DNA of 64,000 nt, from positions 7,435,616 through 7,499,615 of the forward strand of contig NC_067196.1 in NCBI RefSeq assembly GCF_000699445.3. The letters run 5' to 3'. The notes below the pieces were generated by a model. It had not been told where the DNA came from. It was given only the letters and a program-made list of their open reading frames with translations, and did not search any database. The first letter of the stretch is position 1; each line of letters begins with the position of its first letter. This document shows, piece by piece, positions 1 to 13,600 of this stretch. The translations under genes and the position numbers were made by a program. The stretch comes from Schistosoma haematobium. Its lineage: Eukaryota; Platyhelminthes; Trematoda; Strigeidida; Schistosomatidae.

Positions 1-89
1 AAACCTGGAATCACTGGACGATCGTTTCAATGCTTACTGCTAAGAAGTCCCATACCAGAACAAAACGGTCATCCAGTGCTTTCAGGTTT
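1..89 (+). repeat. Module A hairpin (27-bp stem, 35-nt loop)
   Basis: Bases 1-27 pair with 63-89. The stem has two mismatches (11/79 and 19/71) and two G-T/U wobbles (8/82 and 22/68). The loop at 28-62 carries the start of a hammerhead-like core. The left arm is a minus-strand copy of the SINE 3' region and the right arm is the plus-strand copy, so the hairpin is an inverted duplication around the ribozyme region. It recurs in every unit; unit 23 differs in the arm at 10187-10188. Confidence 0.85.
34..80 (+). ncRNA. Degenerate hammerhead ribozyme relic in module A (every unit)
   Basis: The motif order follows the schistosome hammerhead: core strand 1 at 40-46, stem II region 47-61, core strand 2 at 62-65, then cggtcatcc. 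Compared with the hammerhead consensus CUGANGA...GAAA, the core here reads CTAAGAA...AAAA. G5, G8 and G12 are therefore all A. G8 and G12 are the general acid/base guanines in the established mechanism, so this copy should be inactive. One stem II pair is also lost. The same state is seen in every unit I read. Confidence 0.7.
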
Positions 90-215
90 TCCATGATAGT
101 CTAATTTTAATGGACTCATCAATTCAACCATTAAATTACTTTTATTTTTTCTTTCAAATTTTACATGTAGAATTAATATCAGAAGGGGTTTTTCTGCCGA
201 TATACTAGTGATTTC

Positions 216-397
216 AATAGTTGAGATCATAAGTTCGATTGAAGCTAGACCACCATGGAAAACCTGGATGTAATGAACGATCTTTTCATCCTAGTATGAG
301 ACTCCTCAGTAGTGCGGTTTAACGATCCTACAGCCGGCTATTGCTTCTAGATTTTCCATGATGATCTAATTTCAATTGACTAATGAACTCAACTATT
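216..397. repeat. Module B fold-back SINE fragment
   Basis: Offsets 216-268 and 346-397 form long imperfect inverted arms (53 and 52 bases, one indel and roughly ten mismatches). Both correspond to the SINE 3' end also seen in dispersed copies (gatctagcttcaa type tail). Between them, 268-335 is minus-strand SINE sequence running through the hammerhead region and a little beyond it, then switching to the plus-strand tail near 335-345. No tRNA-like head remains. The architecture matches the dispersed element at 55837-56104, except that the latter keeps its tRNA head. Confidence 0.8.
268..315 (-). ncRNA. Minus-strand hammerhead relic in module B, core bases kept
   Basis: Read on the minus strand, core strand 1 is CTGAGGA (complement of 303-309) and core strand 2 is GAAA (complement of 287-284). 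The cleavage triplet would be GTT, with the cut between complements of 276 and 275. Stem II (GTCT with GGAT) forms four pairs, two of them wobbles. All essential core bases are therefore present. However, stem I pairs at only about three of six positions and helix III is reduced to A-U plus a mismatch. Activity is doubtful. The motif is repeated in every unit. Confidence 0.6.
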
Positions 398-3300
398 AGA
401 TTTTTTATATAAATAAATAAATGGGGGAAGAGAATTGTCGATATTTGATTGTGTATTAAAGACAAACCTGGAATCACTGGACGATCGTTTCAATGCTTAC
501 TGCTAAGAAGTCCCATACCAGAACAAAACGGTCATCCAGTGCTTTCAGGTTTTCCATGATAGTCTAATTTTAATGGACTCATCAATTCAACCATTAAATT
601 ACTTTTATTTTTTCTTTCAAATTTTACATGTAGAATTAATATCAGAAGGGGTTTTTCTGCCGATATACTAGTGATTTCAATAGTTGAGATCATAAGTTCG
701 ATTGAAGCTAGACCACCATGGAAAACCTGGATGTAATGAACGATCTTTTCATCCTAGTATGAGACTCCTCAGTAGTGCGGTTTAACGATCCTACAGCCGG
801 CTATTGCTTCTAGATTTTCCATGATGATCTAATTTCAATTGACTAATGAACTCAACTATTAGATTTTTTATATAAATAAATAAATGGGGGAAGAGAATTG
901 TCGATATTTGATTGTGTATTAAAGACAAACCTGGAATCACTGGACGATCGTTTCAATGCTTACTGCTAAGAAGTCCCATACCAGAACAAAACGGTCATCC
1001 AGTGCTTTCAGGTTTTCCATGATAGTCTAATTTTAATGGACTCATCAATTCAACCATTAAATTACTTTTATTTTTTCTTTCAAATTTTACATGTAGAATT
1101 AATATCAGAAGGGGTTTTTCTGCCGATATACTAGTGATTTCAATAGTTGAGATCATAAGTTCGATTGAAGCTAGACCACCATGGAAAACCTGGATGTAAT
1201 GAACGATCTTTTCATCCTAGTATGAGACTCCTCAGTAGTGCGGTTTAACGATCCTACAGCCGGCTATTGCTTCTAGATTTTCCATGATGATCTAATTTCA
1301 ATTGACTAATGAACTCAACTATTAGATTTTTTATATAAATAAATAAATGGGGGAAGAGAATTGTCGATATTTGATTGTGTATTAAAGACAAACCTGGAAT
1401 CACTGGACGATCGTTTCAATGCTTACTGCTAAGAAGTCCCATACCAGAACAAAACGGTCATCCAGTGCTTTCAGGTTTTCCATGATAGTCTAATTTTAAT
1501 GGACTCATCAATTCAACCATTAAATTACTTTTATTTTTTCTTTCAAATTTTACATGTAGAATTAATATCAGAAGGGGTTTTTCTGCCGATATACTAGTGA
1601 TTTCAATAGTTGAGATCATAAGTTCGATTGAAGCTAGACCACCATGGAAAACCTGGATGTAATGAACGATCTTTTCATCCTAGTATGAGACTCCTCAGTA
1701 GTGCGGTTTAACGATCCTACAGCCGGCTATTGCTTCTAGATTTTCCATGATGATCTAATTTCAATTGACTAATGAACTCAACTATTAGATTTTTTATATA
1801 AATAAATAAATGGGGGAAGAGAATTGTCGATATTTGATTGTGTATTAAAGACAAACCTGGAATCACTGGACGATCGTTTCAATGCTTACTGCTAAGAAGT
1901 CCCATACCAGAACAAAACGGTCATCCAGTGCTTTCAGGTTTTCCATGATAGTCTAATTTTAATGGACTCATCAATTCAACCATTAAATTACTTTTATTTT
2001 TTCTTTCAAATTTTACATGTAGAATTAATATCAGAAGGGGTTTTTCTGCCGATATACTAGTGATTTCAATAGTTGAGATCATAAGTTCGATTGAAGCTAG
2101 ACCACCATGGAAAACCTGGATGTAATGAACGATCTTTTCATCCTAGTATGAGACTCCTCAGTAGTGCGGTTTAACGATCCTACAGCCGGCTATTGCTTCT
2201 AGATTTTCCATGATGATCTAATTTCAATTGACTAATGAACTCAACTATTAGATTTTTTATATAAATAAATAAATGGGGGAAGAGAATTGTCGATATTTGA
2301 TTGTGTATTAAAGACAAACCTGGAATCACTGGACGATCGTTTCAATGCTTACTGCTAAGAAGTCCCATACCAGAACAAAACGGTCATCCAGTGCTTTCAG
2401 GTTTTCCATGATAGTCTAATTTTAATGGACTCATCAATTCAACCATTAAATTACTTTTATTTTTTCTTTCAAATTTTACATGTAGAATTAATATCAGAAG
2501 GGGTTTTTCTGCCGATATACTAGTGATTTCAATAGTTGAGATCATAAGTTCGATTGAAGCTAGACCACCATGGAAAACCTGGATGTAATGAACGATCTTT
2601 TCATCCTAGTATGAGACTCCTCAGTAGTGCGGTTTAACGATCCTACAGCCGGCTATTGCTTCTAGATTTTCCATGATGATCTAATTTCAATTGACTAATG
2701 AACTCAACTATTAGATTTTTTATATAAATAAATAAATGGGGAAGAGAATTGTCGATATTTGATTGTGTATTAAAGACAAACCTGGAATCACTGGACGATC
2801 GTTTCAATGCTTACTGCTAAGAAGTCCCATACCAGAACAAAACGGTCATCCAGTGCTTTCAGGTTTTCCATGATAGTCTAATTTTAATGGACTCATCAAT
2901 TCAACCATTAAATTACTTTTATTTTTTCTTTCAAATTTTACATGTAGAATTAATATCAGAAGGGGTTTTTCTGCCGATATACTAGTGATTTCAATAGTTG
3001 AGATCATAAGTTCGATTGAAGCTAGACCACCATGGAAAACCTGGATGTAATGAACGATCTTTTCATCCTAGTATGAGACTCCTCAGTAGTGCGGTTTAAC
3101 GATCCTACAGCCGGCTATTGCTTCTAGATTTTCCATGATGATCTAATTTCAATTGACTAATGAACTCAACTATTAGATTTTTTATATAAATAAATAAATG
3201 GGGGAAGAGAATTGTCGATATTTGATTGTGTATTAAAGACAAACCTGGAATCACTGGACGATCGTTTCAATGCTTACTGCTAAGAAGTCCCATACCAGAA

Positions 3301-6300
3301 CAAAACGGTCATCCAGTGCTTTCAGGTTTTCCATGATAGTCTAATTTTAATGGACTCATCAATTCAACCATTAAATTACTTTTATTTTTTCTTTCAAATT
3401 TTACATGTAGAATTAATATCAGAAGGGGTTTTTCTGCCGATATACTAGTGATTTCAATAGTTGAGATCATAAGTTCGATTGAAGCTAGACCACCATGGAA
3501 AACCTGGATGTAATGAACGATCTTTTCATCCTAGTATGAGACTCCTCAGTAGTGCGGTTTAACGATCCTACAGCCGGCTATTGCTTCTAGATTTTCCATG
3601 ATGATCTAATTTCAATTGACTAATGAACTCAACTATTAGATTTTTTATATAAATAAATAAATGGGGGAAGAGAATTGTCGATATTTGATTGTGTATTAAA
3701 GACAAACCTGGAATCACTGGACGATCGTTTCAATGCTTACTGCTAAGAAGTCCCATACCAGAACAAAACGGTCATCCAGTGCTTTCAGGTTTTCCATGAT
3801 AGTCTAATTTTAATGGACTCATCAATTCAACCATTAAATTACTTTTATTTTTTCTTTCAAATTTTACATGTAGAATTAATATCAGAAGGGGTTTTTCTGC
3901 CGATATACTAGTGATTTCAATAGTTGAGATCATAAGTTCGATTGAAGCTAGACCACCATGGAAAACCTGGATGTAATGAACGATCTTTTCATCCTAGTAT
4001 GAGACTCCTCAGTAGTGCGGTTTAACGATCCTACAGCCGGCTATTGCTTCTAGATTTTCCATGATGATCTAATTTCAATTGACTAATGAACTCAACTATT
4101 AGATTTTTTATATAAATAAATAAATGGGGGAAGAGAATTGTCGATATTTGATTGTGTATTAAAGACAAACCTGGAATCACTGGACGATCGTTTCAATGCT
4201 TACTGCTAAGAAGTCCCATACCAGAACAAAACGGTCATCCAGTGCTTTCAGGTTTTCCATGATAGTCTAATTTTAATGGACTCATCAATTCAACCATTAA
4301 ATTACTTTTATTTTTTCTTTCAAATTTTACATGTAGAATTAATATCAGAAGGGGTTTTTCTGCCGATATACTAGTGATTTCAATAGTTGAGATCATAAGT
4401 TCGATTGAAGCTAGACCACCATGGAAAACCTGGATGTAATGAACGATCTTTTCATCCTAGTATGAGACTCCTCAGTAGTGCGGTTTAACGATCCTACAGC
4501 CGGCTATTGCTTCTAGATTTTCCATGATGATCTAATTTCAATTGACTAATGAACTCAACTATTAGATTTTTTATATAAATAAATAAATGGGGAAGAGAAT
4601 TGTCGATATTTGATTGTGTATTAAAGACAAACCTGGAATCACTGGACGATCGTTTCAATGCTTACTGCTAAGAAGTCCCATACCAGAACAAAACGGTCAT
4701 CCAGTGCTTTCAGGTTTTCCATGATAGTCTAATTTTAATGGACTCATCAATTCAACCATTAAATTACTTTTATTTTTTCTTTCAAATTTTACATGTAGAA
4801 TTAATATCAGAAGGGGTTTTTCTGCCGATATACTAGTGATTTCAATAGTTGAGATCATAAGTTCGATTGAAGCTAGACCACCATGGAAAACCTGGATGTA
4901 ATGAACGATCTTTTCATCCTAGTATGAGACTCCTCAGTAGTGCGGTTTAACGATCCTACAGCCGGCTATTGCTTCTAGATTTTCCATGATGATCTAATTT
5001 CAATTGACTAATGAACTCAACTATTAGATTTTTTATATAAATAAATAAATGGGGGAAGAGAATTGTCGATATTTGATTGTGTATTAAAGACAAACCTGGA
5101 ATCACTGGACGATCGTTTCAATGCTTACTGCTAAGAAGTCCCATACCAGAACAAAACGGTCATCCAGTGCTTTCAGGTTTTCCATGATAGTCTAATTTTA
5201 ATGGACTCATCAATTCAACCATTAAATTACTTTTATTTTTTCTTTCAAATTTTACATGTAGAATTAATATCAGAAGGGGTTTTTCTGCCGATATACTAGT
5301 GATTTCAATAGTTGAGATCATAAGTTCGATTGAAGCTAGACCACCATGGAAAACCTGGATGTAATGAACGATCTTTTCATCCTAGTATGAGACTCCTCAG
5401 TAGTGCGGTTTAACGATCCTACAGCCGGCTATTGCTTCTAGATTTTCCATGATGATCTAATTTCAATTGACTAATGAACTCAACTATTAGATTTTTTATA
5501 TAAATAAATAAATGGGGGAAGAGAATTGTCGATATTTGATTGTGTATTAAAGACAAACCTGGAATCACTGGACGATCGTTTCAATGCTTACTGCTAAGAA
5601 GTCCCATACCAGAACAAAACGGTCATCCAGTGCTTTCAGGTTTTCCATGATAGTCTAATTTTAATGGACTCATCAATTCAACCATTAAATTACTTTTATT
5701 TTTTCTTTCAAATTTTACATGTAGAATTAATATCAGAAGGGGTTTTTCTGCCGATATACTAGTGATTTCAATAGTTGAGATCATAAGTTCGATTGAAGCT
5801 AGACCACCATGGAAAACCTGGATGTAATGAACGATCTTTTCATCCTAGTATGAGACTCCTCAGTAGTGCGGTTTAACGATCCTACAGCCGGCTATTGCTT
5901 CTAGATTTTCCATGATGATCTAATTTCAATTGACTAATGAACTCAACTATTAGATTTTTTATATAAATAAATAAATGGGGGAAGAGAATTGTCGATATTT
6001 GATTGTGTATTAAAGACAAACCTGGAATCACTGGACGATCGTTTCAATGCTTACTGCTAAGAAGTCCCATACCAGAACAAAACGGTCATCCAGTGCTTTC
6101 AGGTTTTCCATGATAGTCTAATTTTAATGGACTCATCAATTCAACCATTAAATTACTTTTATTTTTTCTTTCAAATTTTACATGTAGAATTAATATCAGA
6201 AGGGGTTTTTCTGCCGATATACTAGTGATTTCAATAGTTGAGATCATAAGTTCGATTGAAGCTAGACCACCATGGAAAACCTGGATGTAATGAACGATCT

Positions 6301-9300
6301 TTTCATCCTAGTATGAGACTCCTCAGTAGTGCGGTTTAACGATCCTACAGCCGGCTATTGCTTCTAGATTTTCCATGATGATCTAATTTCAATTGACTAA
6401 TGAACTCAACTATTAGATTTTTTATATAAATAAATAAATGGGGGAAGAGAATTGTCGATATTTGATTGTGTATTAAAGACAAACCTGGAATCACTGGACG
6501 ATCGTTTCAATGCTTACTGCTAAGAAGTCCCATACCAGAACAAAACGGTCATCCAGTGCTTTCAGGTTTTCCATGATAGTCTAATTTTAATGGACTCATC
6601 AATTCAACCATTAAATTACTTTTATTTTTTCTTTCAAATTTTACATGTAGAATTAATATCAGAAGGGGTTTTTCTGCCGATATACTAGTGATTTCAATAG
6701 TTGAGATCATAAGTTCGATTGAAGCTAGACCACCATGGAAAACCTGGATGTAATGAACGATCTTTTCATCCTAGTATGAGACTCCTCAGTAGTGCGGTTT
6801 AACGATCCTACAGCCGGCTATTGCTTCTAGATTTTCCATGATGATCTAATTTCAATTGACTAATGAACTCAACTATTAGATTTTTTATATAAATAAATAA
6901 ATGGGGGAAGAGAATTGTCGATATTTGATTGTGTATTAAAGACAAACCTGGAATCACTGGACGATCGTTTCAATGCTTACTGCTAAGAAGTCCCATACCA
7001 GAACAAAACGGTCATCCAGTGCTTTCAGGTTTTCCATGATAGTCTAATTTTAATGGACTCATCAATTCAACCATTAAATTACTTTTATTTTTTCTTTCAA
7101 ATTTTACATGTAGAATTAATATCAGAAGGGGTTTTTCTGCCGATATACTAGTGATTTCAATAGTTGAGATCATAAGTTCGATTGAAGCTAGACCACCATG
7201 GAAAACCTGGATGTAATGAACGATCTTTTCATCCTAGTATGAGACTCCTCAGTAGTGCGGTTTAACGATCCTACAGCCGGCTATTGCTTCTAGATTTTCC
7301 ATGATGATCTAATTTCAATTGACTAATGAACTCAACTATTAGATTTTTTATATAAATAAATAAATGGGGGAAGAGAATTGTCGATATTTGATTGTGTATT
7401 AAAGACAAACCTGGAATCACTGGACGATCGTTTCAATGCTTACTGCTAAGAAGTCCCATACCAGAACAAAACGGTCATCCAGTGCTTTCAGGTTTTCCAT
7501 GATAGTCTAATTTTAATGGACTCATCAATTCAACCATTAAATTACTTTTATTTTTTCTTTCAAATTTTACATGTAGAATTAATATCAGAAGGGGTTTTTC
7601 TGCCGATATACTAGTGATTTCAATAGTTGAGATCATAAGTTCGATTGAAGCTAGACCACCATGGAAAACCTGGATGTAATGAACGATCTTTTCATCCTAG
7701 TATGAGACTCCTCAGTAGTGCGGTTTAACGATCCTACAGCCGGCTATTGCTTCTAGATTTTCCATGATGATCTAATTTCAATTGACTAATGAACTCAACT
7801 ATTAGATTTTTTATATAAATAAATAAATGGGGGAAGAGAATTGTCGATATTTGATTGTGTATTAAAGACAAACCTGGAATCACTGGACGATCGTTTCAAT
7901 GCTTACTGCTAAGAAGTCCCATACCAGAACAAAACGGTCATCCAGTGCTTTCAGGTTTTCCATGATAGTCTAATTTTAATGGACTCATCAATTCAACCAT
8001 TAAATTACTTTTATTTTTTCTTTCAAATTTTACATGTAGAATTAATATCAGAAGGGGTTTTTCTGCCGATATACTAGTGATTTCAATAGTTGAGATCATA
8101 AGTTCGATTGAAGCTAGACCACCATGGAAAACCTGGATGTAATGAACGATCTTTTCATCCTAGTATGAGACTCCTCAGTAGTGCGGTTTAACGATCCTAC
8201 AGCCGGCTATTGCTTCTAGATTTTCCATGATGATCTAATTTCAATTGACTAATGAACTCAACTATTAGATTTTTTATATAAATAAATAAATGGGGGAAGA
8301 GAATTGTCGATATTTGATTGTGTATTAAAGACAAACCTGGAATCACTGGACGATCGTTTCAATGCTTACTGCTAAGAAGTCCCATACCAGAACAAAACGG
8401 TCATCCAGTGCTTTCAGGTTTTCCATGATAGTCTAATTTTAATGGACTCATCAATTCAACCATTAAATTACTTTTATTTTTTCTTTCAAATTTTACATGT
8501 AGAATTAATATCAGAAGGGGTTTTTCTGCCGATATACTAGTGATTTCAATAGTTGAGATCATAAGTTCGATTGAAGCTAGACCACCATGGAAAACCTGGA
8601 TGTAATGAACGATCTTTTCATCCTAGTATGAGACTCCTCAGTAGTGCGGTTTAACGATCCTACAGCCGGCTATTGCTTCTAGATTTTCCATGATGATCTA
8701 ATTTCAATTGACTAATGAACTCAACTATTAGATTTTTTATATAAATAAATAAATGGGGGAAGAGAATTGTCGATATTTGATTGTGTATTAAAGACAAACC
8801 TGGAATCACTGGACGATCGTTTCAATGCTTACTGCTAAGAAGTCCCATACCAGAACAAAACGGTCATCCAGTGCTTTCAGGTTTTCCATGATAGTCTAAT
8901 TTTAATGGACTCATCAATTCAACCATTAAATTACTTTTATTTTTTCTTTCAAATTTTACATGTAGAATTAATATCAGAAGGGGTTTTTCTGCCGATATAC
9001 TAGTGATTTCAATAGTTGAGATCATAAGTTCGATTGAAGCTAGACCACCATGGAAAACCTGGATGTAATGAACGATCTTTTCATCCTAGTATGAGACTCC
9101 TCAGTAGTGCGGTTTAACGATCCTACAGCCGGCTATTGCTTCTAGATTTTCCATGATGATCTAATTTCAATTGACTAATGAACTCAACTATTAGATTTTT
9201 TATATAAATAAATAAATGGGGGAAGAGAATTGTCGATATTTGATTGTGTATTAAAGACAAACCTGGAATCACTGGACGATCGTTTCAATGCTTACTGCTA

Positions 9301-10183
9301 AGAAGTCCCATACCAGAACAAAACGGTCATCCAGTGCTTTCAGGTTTTCCATGATAGTCTAATTTTAATGGACTCATCAATTCAACCATTAAATTACTTT
9401 TATTTTTCTTTCAAATTTTACATGTAGAATTAATATCAGAAGGGGTTTTTCTGCCGATATACTAGTGATTTCAATAGTTGAGATCATAAGTTCGATTGAA
9501 GCTAGACCACCATGGAAAACCTGGATGTAATGAACGATCTTTTCATCCTAGTATGAGACTCCTCAGTAGTGCGGTTTAACGATCCTACAGCCGGCTATTG
9601 CTTCTAGATTTTCCATGATGATCTAATTTCAATTGACTAATGAACTCAACTATTAGATTTTTTATATAAATAAATAAATGGGGGAAGAGAATTGTCGATA
9701 TTTGATTGTGTATTAAAGACAAACCTGGAATCACTGGACGATCGTTTCAATGCTTACTGCTAAGAAGTCCCATACCAGAACAAAACGGTCATCCAGTGCT
9801 TTCAGGTTTTCCATGATAGTCTAATTTTAATGGACTCATCAATTCAACCATTAAATTACTTTTATTTTTTCTTTCAAATTTTACATGTAGAATTAATATC
9901 AGAAGGGGTTTTTCTGCCGATATACTAGTGATTTCAATAGTTGAGATCATAAGTTCGATTGAAGCTAGACCACCATGGAAAACCTGGATGTAATGAACGA
10001 TCTTTTCATCCTAGTATGAGACTCCTCAGTAGTGCGGTTTAACGATCCTACAGCCGGCTATTGCTTCTAGATTTTCCATGATGATCTAATTTCAATTGAC
10101 TAATGAACTCAACTATTAGATTTTTTATATAAATAAATAAATGGGGGAAGAGAATTGTCGATATTTGATTGTGTATTAAAGAC

Positions 10184-10646
10184 AAAATTGGAATCACTGG
10201 ACGATCGTTTCAATGCTTACTGCTAAGAAGTCCCATACCAGAACAAAACGGTCATCCAGTGCTTTCAGGTTTTCCATGATAGTCTAATTTTAATGGACTC
10301 ATCAATTCAACCATTAAATTACTTTTATTTTTTCTTTCAAATTTTACATGTAGAATTAATATCAGAAGGGGTTTTTCTGCCGATATACTAGTGATTTCAA
10401 TAGTTGAGATCATAAGTTCGATTGAAGCTAGACCACCATGGAAAACCTGGATGTAATGAACGATCTTTTCATCCTAGTATGAGACTCCTCAGTAGTGCGG
10501 TTTAACGATCCTACAGCCGGCTATTGCTTCTAGATTTTCCATGATGATCTAATTTCAATTGACTAATGAACTCAACTATTAGATTTTTTATATAAATAAA
10601 TAAATGGGGGAAGAGAATTGTCGATATTTGATTGTGTATTAAAGAC
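10184..10646. repeat. Variant unit 23 (dinucleotide change at unit start)
   Basis: At 10187-10188 this unit has AT where all other units have CC. It is the only double substitution I noticed in the array and lies in the left arm of the module A hairpin, where it removes two G-C pairs. The rest of the unit is standard at 463 bp. Confidence 0.85.
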
Positions 10647-13600
10647 AAACCTGGAATCACTGGACGATCGTTTCAATGCTTACTGCTAAGAAGTCCCATA
10701 CCAGAACAAAACGGTCATCCAGTGCTTTCAGGTTTTCCATGATAGTCTAATTTTAATGGACTCATCAATTCAACCATTAAATTACTTTTATTTTTTCTTT
10801 CAAATTTTACATGTAGAATTAATATCAGAAGGGGTTTTTCTGCCGATATACTAGTGATTTCAATAGTTGAGATCATAAGTTCGATTGAAGCTAGACCACC
10901 ATGGAAAACCTGGATGTAATGAACGATCTTTTCATCCTAGTATGAGACTCCTCAGTAGTGCGGTTTAACGATCCTACAGCCGGCTATTGCTTCTAGATTT
11001 TCCATGATGATCTAATTTCAATTGACTAATGAACTCAACTATTAGATTTTTTATATAAATAAATAAATGGGGGAAGAGAATTGTCGATATTTGATTGTGT
11101 ATTAAAGACAAACCTGGAATCACTGGACGATCGTTTCAATGCTTACTGCTAAGAAGTCCCATACCAGAACAAAACGGTCATCCAGTGCTTTCAGGTTTTC
11201 CATGATAGTCTAATTTTAATGGACTCATCAATTCAACCATTAAATTACTTTTATTTTTTCTTTCAAATTTTACATGTAGAATTAATATCAGAAGGGGTTT
11301 TTCTGCCGATATACTAGTGATTTCAATAGTTGAGATCATAAGTTCGATTGAAGCTAGACCACCATGGAAAACCTGGATGTAATGAACGATCTTTTCATCC
11401 TAGTATGAGACTCCTCAGTAGTGCGGTTTAACGATCCTACAGCCGGCTATTGCTTCTAGATTTTCCATGATGATCTAATTTCAATTGACTAATGAACTCA
11501 ACTATTAGATTTTTTATATAAATAAATAAATGGGGAAGAGAATTGTCGATATTTGATTGTGTATTAAAGACAAACCTGGAATCACTGGACGATCGTTTCA
11601 ATGCTTACTGCTAAGAAGTCCCATACCAGAACAAAACGGTCATCCAGTGCTTTCAGGTTTTCCATGATAGTCTAATTTTAATGGACTCATCAATTCAACC
11701 ATTAAATTACTTTTATTTTTTCTTTCAAATTTTACATGTAGAATTAATATCAGAAGGGGTTTTTCTGCCGATATACTAGTGATTTCAATAGTTGAGATCA
11801 TAAGTTCGATTGAAGCTAGACCACCATGGAAAACCTGGATGTAATGAACGATCTTTTCATCCTAGTATGAGACTCCTCAGTAGTGCGGTTTAACGATCCT
11901 ACAGCCGGCTATTGCTTCTAGATTTTCCATGATGATCTAATTTCAATTGACTAATGAACTCAACTATTAGATTTTTTATATAAATAAATAAATGGGGAAG
12001 AGAATTGTCGATATTTGATTGTGTATTAAAGACAAACCTGGAATCACTGGACGATCGTTTCAATGCTTACTGCTAAGAAGTCCCATACCAGAACAAAACG
12101 GTCATCCAGTGCTTTCAGGTTTTCCATGATAGTCTAATTTTAATGGACTCATCAATTCAACCATTAAATTACTTTTATTTTTTCTTTCAAATTTTACATG
12201 TAGAATTAATATCAGAAGGGGTTTTTCTGCCGATATACTAGTGATTTCAATAGTTGAGATCATAAGTTCGATTGAAGCTAGACCACCATGGAAAACCTGG
12301 ATGTAATGAACGATCTTTTCATCCTAGTATGAGACTCCTCAGTAGTGCGGTTTAACGATCCTACAGCCGGCTATTGCTTCTAGATTTTCCATGATGATCT
12401 AATTTCAATTGACTAATGAACTCAACTATTAGATTTTTTATATAAATAAATAAATGGGGGAAGAGAATTGTCGATATTTGATTGTGTATTAAAGACAAAC
12501 CTGGAATCACTGGACGATCGTTTCAATGCTTACTGCTAAGAAGTCCCATACCAGAACAAAACGGTCATCCAGTGCTTTCAGGTTTTCCATGATAGTCTAA
12601 TTTAATGGACTCATCAATTCAACCATTAAATTACTTTTATTTTTTCTTTCAAATTTTACATGTAGAATTAATATCAGAAGGGGTTTTTCTGCCGATATAC
12701 TAGTGATTTCAATAGTTGAGATCATAAGTTCGATTGAAGCTAGACCACCATGGAAAACCTGGATGTAATGAACGATCTTTTCATCCTAGTATGAGACTCC
12801 TCAGTAGTGCGGTTTAACGATCCTACAGCCGGCTATTGCTTCTAGATTTTCCATGATGATCTAATTTCAATTGACTAATGAACTCAACTATTAGATTTTT
12901 TATATAAATAAATAAATGGGGGAAGAGAATTGTCGATATTTGATTGTGTATTAAAGACAAACCTGGAATCACTGGACGATCGTTTCAATGCTTACTGCTA
13001 AGAAGTCCCATACCAGAACAAAACGGTCATCCAGTGCTTTCAGGTTTTCCATGATAGTCTAATTTTAATGGACTCATCAATTCAACCATTAAATTACTTT
13101 TATTTTTTCTTTCAAATTTTACATGTAGAATTAATATCAGAAGGGGTTTTTCTGCCGATATACTAGTGATTTCAATAGTTGAGATCATAAGTTCGATTGA
13201 AGCTAGACCACCATGGAAAACCTGGATGTAATGAACGATCTTTTCATCCTAGTATGAGACTCCTCAGTAGTGCGGTTTAACGATCCTACAGCCGGCTATT
13301 GCTTCTAGATTTTCCATGATGATCTAATTTCAATTGACTAATGAACTCAACTATTAGATTTTTTATATAAATAAATAAATGGGGGAAGAGAATTGTCGAT
13401 ATTTGATTGTGTATTAAAGACAAACCTGGAATCACTGGACGATCGTTTCAATGCTTACTGCTAAGAAGTCCCATACCAGAACAAAACGGTCATCCAGTGC
13501 TTTCAGGTTTTCCATGATAGTCTAATTTTAATGGACTCATCAATTCAACCATTAAATTACTTTTATTTTTTCTTTCAAATTTTACATGTAGAATTAATAT

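Larger units (their letters stand above)
1..463. repeat. Reference monomer (unit 1) of the satellite
   Basis: The phase is arbitrary and set by the window start. Offsets 1-125 are module A: a hairpin followed by a SINE 3' tail. Offsets 126-215 are an AT-rich linker; the part around 161-215 resembles the segment preceding dispersed copies at 55795-55836 and 61484-61520 (shared core atatcagaagg). Offsets 216-397 are module B, a second fold-back SINE piece. Offsets 398-463 are an AT-rich spacer with a TATAAATA stretch at 407-414, a G run and the junction to the next unit. The same plan is seen in all 111 units. Confidence 0.9.

Noticed and set aside
407..414. TATAAATA as a promoter in each satellite unit
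   Set aside because: The AT-rich spacer makes such a word likely by chance, and no transcript start evidence exists in the sequence.
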